From assembly GCF_937960835.1 (NCBI RefSeq), contig NZ_CALGPC010000002.1:233223-297222 (forward strand): DNA of 64,000 nucleotides, given 5' to 3'. Below the pieces are notes generated by a model, which had not been told where the DNA came from, searched no databases, and worked only from the letters and a program-made list of their open reading frames with translations. Position numbers and translations under genes: made by a program. Below are positions 61,905 to 64,000 of this stretch, in pieces. This DNA comes from an uncultured Ferrovibrio sp. (GTDB lineage: Bacteria; Pseudomonadota; Alphaproteobacteria; Ferrovibrionales; Ferrovibrionaceae). Within the stretch, counting starts at the first letter, position 1; the number at the start of each line of letters is the position of its first letter.

Positions 61905-62387
61905 ATGAAGGGCGACAAGAAGGTCATTCAGCATCTCAATGGCGTGCTGAAGAACGAGCTGACCGCCATCAATCAGTATTTCCTGCATGCCCGCATGTGG
62001 AAGAGCTGGGGCTTTGAGCGGCTCGGCCATCACGAGTACCAGGAATCCATCGAGGAGATGAAGCACGCCGACAAGCTGATCGAGCGTATCCTTTTGCTCG
62101 AAGGCGTGCCGAACCTGCAGGATCTGGGCAAGCTGAAGATCGGTGAAACCGTTCCTGAAGGGCTTCAGGCCAATCTCGAACTGGAGCGCAAGGCGCGCAC
62201 GGATCTGATCGCTTCCATCGCGCTATGCGAAACCTCGCAGGATTACGTCAGCCGCGATCTGCTCACCGAGATCCTGGAGGATACGGAAGAGCATATCGAT
62301 CATCTGGAAACGCAGCTTGAGCTGATCCAGAAGGTCGGCCTGCAGAATTACCTGCAGTCGCAGATGGGCGGCGGCTCACCGTCGTAA
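61905..62387 (+). CDS. bfr: bacterioferritin
   Basis: A 160-residue heme-containing iron-storage protein forming 24-mers. Ferroxidase ligands Glu18, Glu51, His54, Glu94 and His130 are present, as is the heme ligand Met52 in EEMKHAD. The sixth ferroxidase ligand, Glu127 in E. coli Bfr, is Thr here (codon 62283-62285). A GGAGG site precedes ATG 61905. It is 128 bases beyond the bfd-linked ORF and probably has its own promoter; a TTGACC at 61819 is the best -35 candidate. Confidence 0.94.
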   Translation: MKGDKKVIQHLNGVLKNELTAINQYFLHARMWKSWGFERLGHHEYQESIEEMKHADKLIERILLLEGVPNLQDLGKLKIGETVPEGLQANLELERKARTDLIASIALCETSQDYVSRDLLTEILEDTEEHIDHLETQLELIQKVGLQNYLQSQMGGGSPS

Positions 62388-62420
62388 TCTATCGCCTCTA
62401 GTCGATCTTCGCTGCAATGC

Positions 62421-62440
62421 TGCGCGGCGTCAGCCGCGCA
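62421..62440. terminator. stem-loop between convergent bfr and rlmB-type gene
   Basis: TGCGCGGC (62421-62428) pairs with GCCGCGCA (62433-62440) over GTCA: eight GC-rich base pairs containing the stop codon of the methyltransferase gene. No T-tract on either side, so it may act as a bidirectional block or a 3'-end stabiliser. Confidence 0.4.
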
Positions 62441-63365
62441 CGCATTCGTACAGGGCGACAGCCGCCGCTGCCGAAACATTCAGGCTTTCGACCGCGCCGG
62501 TCATCGGCAGCTTGGCGAGGAAGTCGCACTTCTCCCGCGTCAGGCGGCGCAGGCCTTCATCCTCGGCGCCCAGCACCAGCGCAACGCGGCGGATGTCGCG
62601 CACGGCCTCGGCCAGCGTCTTATCGGTTTCCATCTCCAGCCCGATCCGCCAGAAGCCGTAATCGGCGAGCTGATCCAGCGCGCGCGCCAGATTGGTGACG
62701 CGGATCAGCGGGACGACCTCCAGCCCGCCCGAAGCCGCCTTGGCTAGTGCGCCGGTGGCTTCCGGGGCATGGCGGTCGGTGATTACCACCGCGCGGGCGC
62801 CGAAAGCGGCGGCTGAGCGAAGGATCGCGCCGATATTGCGCGGATCGGTCACATGGTCGAGCAGCAGCACCAGGTCACGGCCATTCTCCGGTTCGGCCTG
62901 CAGCGATTCGATGCCGGGATCGTCCAAGGGATCGGCCAAGACGGCGATGCCCTGATGTACGGCCCCGGGGGGCAGCAGGCTGTCCAGTCGCGTCCTATCC
63001 ACGACTTCCGGCTGTGGGTTTGGCGGCAGACGGCCCTGAAGCTCGTGCAGGGTATCCTTGGTCAGCACCAGCCGGCGCAGGTAGCGGGCCGGATTCTCCA
63101 GCGCGGCCAGGCAGGCATGGGTGCCGTAAAGCCAGACCGGCAGGTCGGTGCGGCCCTCCCGGTGGGGATGGCCATGCGGCTGCCGCGGCTCCCCGCCATG
63201 CCGGGTGGGGCGGCTGTCGCCATTATGGGAGCGGCCCTCACGGTGCGTCTCTGGATTCCGGCGCAGCTCTCGATTCGGCCTGTCGGGCCGGCGGGAGCCG
63301 GATTCCTCGCGATTTGAGCGGGAGGAATGGCGGGGTGAACGGTCGTCCGTCTTGCGTCTGCGCAT
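62430..63365 (-). CDS. SpoU/TrmH-family RNA 2'-O-methyltransferase (RlmB-like)
   Basis: A 311-residue SPOUT methyltransferase. An Arg/Ser/His-rich N-terminus (about residues 1-75) precedes a substrate-binding domain starting LPVWLYGTHACLAAL and the knotted catalytic domain with LDHVTDPRNIGAILRSAAAFG, LVLGAEDEGL and MTGAVESLNVSAAAAVALYE. RlmB methylates G2251 of 23S rRNA; the basic tail is an extension beyond E. coli RlmB. ATG 63365 was chosen; earlier in-frame starts would enter tRNA-Tyr. Confidence 0.9.
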   Translation of the reverse strand: MRRRKTDDRSPRHSSRSNREESGSRRPDRPNRELRRNPETHREGRSHNGDSRPTRHGGEPRQPHGHPHREGRTDLPVWLYGTHACLAALENPARYLRRLVLTKDTLHELQGRLPPNPQPEVVDRTRLDSLLPPGAVHQGIAVLADPLDDPGIESLQAEPENGRDLVLLLDHVTDPRNIGAILRSAAAFGARAVVITDRHAPEATGALAKAASGGLEVVPLIRVTNLARALDQLADYGFWRIGLEMETDKTLAEAVRDIRRVALVLGAEDEGLRRLTREKCDFLAKLPMTGAVESLNVSAAAAVALYECVRG

Positions 63366-63511
63366 GGCGGCCTTTATAGTGCCGTGTCGTAGAAGCAACA
63401 ACATTGCCGCCAAAACTCGGTAGTTTCGAGGAAAGGGGGCGATGAGGGTGCTTTTGTCGCGTTTAATCCATTGACTAGCGGATATCCCTTCGGTAATCGG
63501 GGGGCCCGGTC

Positions 63512-63597
63512 GGAGGGGTGCCCGAGTGGCTAAAGGGGACGGACTGTAAATCCGTTGGCGCACGCCTACGTTGGTTCGAATCCAACCCCCTCCACCA
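63512..63597 (+). tRNA. tRNA-Tyr (anticodon GTA)
   Basis: An 86-base class II tRNA with encoded CCA. The acceptor GGAGGGG pairs with CCCCTCC, the anticodon stem and loop read GGACTGTAAATCC (anticodon GTA), and a variable arm is present (TTGGCGCACGCCTACG). A Tgt target by anticodon. Confidence 0.95.
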
Positions 63598-63681
63598 ACT
63601 ACGCGAGTCCAAAAGTGCCCGAGTCAAAAAGCACATCGGCACCAGAGGGTTAGCGGAGAGTCTTCGGAAGTAACGCGAGCG

Positions 63682-63755
63682 GCGGGTGTAGCTCAGTGGT
63701 AGAGCCCCAGCCTTCCAAGCTGGTTGCGAGGGTTCGATTCCCTTCACCCGCTCCA
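63682..63755 (+). tRNA. tRNA-Gly (anticodon TCC)
   Basis: A 74-base cloverleaf with encoded CCA. The acceptor GCGGGTG pairs with CACCCGC, the anticodon loop is CTTCCAA (anticodon TCC), and the T-arm is AGGGTTCGATTCCCT. It lies between tRNA-Tyr and tuf in the common tRNA-tuf order. Confidence 0.95.
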
Positions 63756-63923
63756 GCTTGCCGGGCGGAGCCAGAGCCAAGGAGCGACGGCCGCCCACGG
63801 CATGTGGCGATGCGAACGGCGCTGAAAGTCAGCGCGGCGCGGAACCGGATGCCGGATCCGTCTCAACCCAACGGCGGCCGCTGAGGCCGGCGACGAACAG
63901 GTCGGAATTAACAGGACAGAACG

Positions 63924-64000
63924 ATGGCCAAGGCAAAGTTTGAACGTACGAAGCCGCACTGCAACATTGGGACGATTGGTCACGTTGACCATGGCAAGAC
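63924..64000 (+). CDS. tuf: elongation factor Tu, 3'-truncated by window edge
   Basis: Only the first 25 codons are visible. They contain the G1 loop GHVDHGKT and the AKAKFERTKPHCNIGTIGH opening that identify EF-Tu. It carries aminoacyl-tRNA to the ribosome. ATG 63924 follows AACAGGACAG. The 168 bases between tRNA-Gly and tuf hold no other recognised gene. Confidence 0.97.
   Translation, partial: MAKAKFERTKPHCNIGTIGHVDHGK

Noticed and set aside
63366..63563. N-terminal extension of the methyltransferase gene
   Set aside because: The extra codons overlap tRNA-Tyr on the opposite strand and show no conservation pattern; ATG 63365 gives a sensible protein.

Overview
This window is a high-GC chromosomal segment from an alphaproteobacterium. 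The best fit is a Rhodospirillales-type organism; no genus can be named from the sequence alone. The evidence is gene order. The run dusB-ntrB-ntrC-ntrY-ntrX-trkA-dat-hfq-hflX, the block ispDF-pgpA-pncC, the run gyrA-coaD-cyclophilin-cyclophilin-queA-tgt, a MipZ-type ATPase, and proteins of the DUF4170, DUF1489 and DUF3606 types are all characteristic of that class. No insertion sequence, prophage, plasmid gene, CRISPR array or rRNA operon is visible. The window reads as core genome with short accessory patches.

Layout. 0-7 kb: end of a short-chain dehydrogenase, lpd, lipA, a RatA/Coq10-type START protein and malonyl-CoA decarboxylase on the plus strand, converging on pncC, pgpA and ispDF. 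7-19.5 kb: the nitrogen-control superoperon (dusB-ntrBC, ntrYX), then trkA, a D-amino-acid transaminase, hfq, hflX and an inositol-phosphatase family gene. 19.7-26.3 kb: gyrA, coaD, two cyclophilins (one exported, one cytosolic), queA, tgt and a 37-codon membrane ORF. 26.3-31.6 kb: mostly small proteins of unknown role (cupin, PAS, DUF3606, DUF4170, an Hpt-like protein lacking its histidine, secreted proteins) around tRNA-Lys. 31.8-36.3 kb: DUF502 protein, cytochrome P450, GST, acylphosphatase, a small AT-rich gene, lipB and an orphan FliN-like gene. 36.3-40.6 kb: tRNA-Leu, NADP-malic enzyme, carbonic anhydrase and a LysR regulator. 40.6-55.3 kb: fatty- and branched-chain acyl-CoA metabolism. 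This holds isovaleryl-CoA dehydrogenase and, about 7 kb later, mccB, a methylglutaconyl-CoA hydratase, mccA and HMG-CoA lyase, which together form the complete lower leucine pathway. Between them lie a RidA homologue, a second acyl-CoA dehydrogenase, a K+/H+ antiporter, two chromene-carboxylate isomerase homologues and a DMT exporter. 55.4-64 kb: mipZ-like ATPase, a TRAP-TAXI transporter, a VWA/J-protein pair, tRNA-Thr, an iron-storage module (bfd, small membrane ORF, bfr), an rRNA/tRNA 2'-O-methyltransferase, tRNA-Tyr, tRNA-Gly and the start of tuf.

Links between genes. lpd, lipA and lipB supply the E3 subunit and lipoyl cofactor of 2-oxoacid dehydrogenases. Bfd reduces bacterioferritin to release iron, and their region begins with a sigma70-like promoter carrying two Fur-like palindromes. 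ntrBC and ntrYX form two nitrogen-sensing pairs read from one co-directional cluster. The acyl-CoA block carries leucine and isovalerate carbon to acetoacetate and acetyl-CoA.

No large undescribed system stands out. The most interesting signals are small: an Hpt-like protein with Met in place of the phosphorylated His, two short coupled membrane ORFs (26198-26311 and 61660-61776), a hairpin that would hide the ribosome-binding site of the cupin gene, an intra-operon terminator behind the TAXI binding-protein gene, Gln at the quinolone-contact position of GyrA, and an NtrX without GAFTGA.
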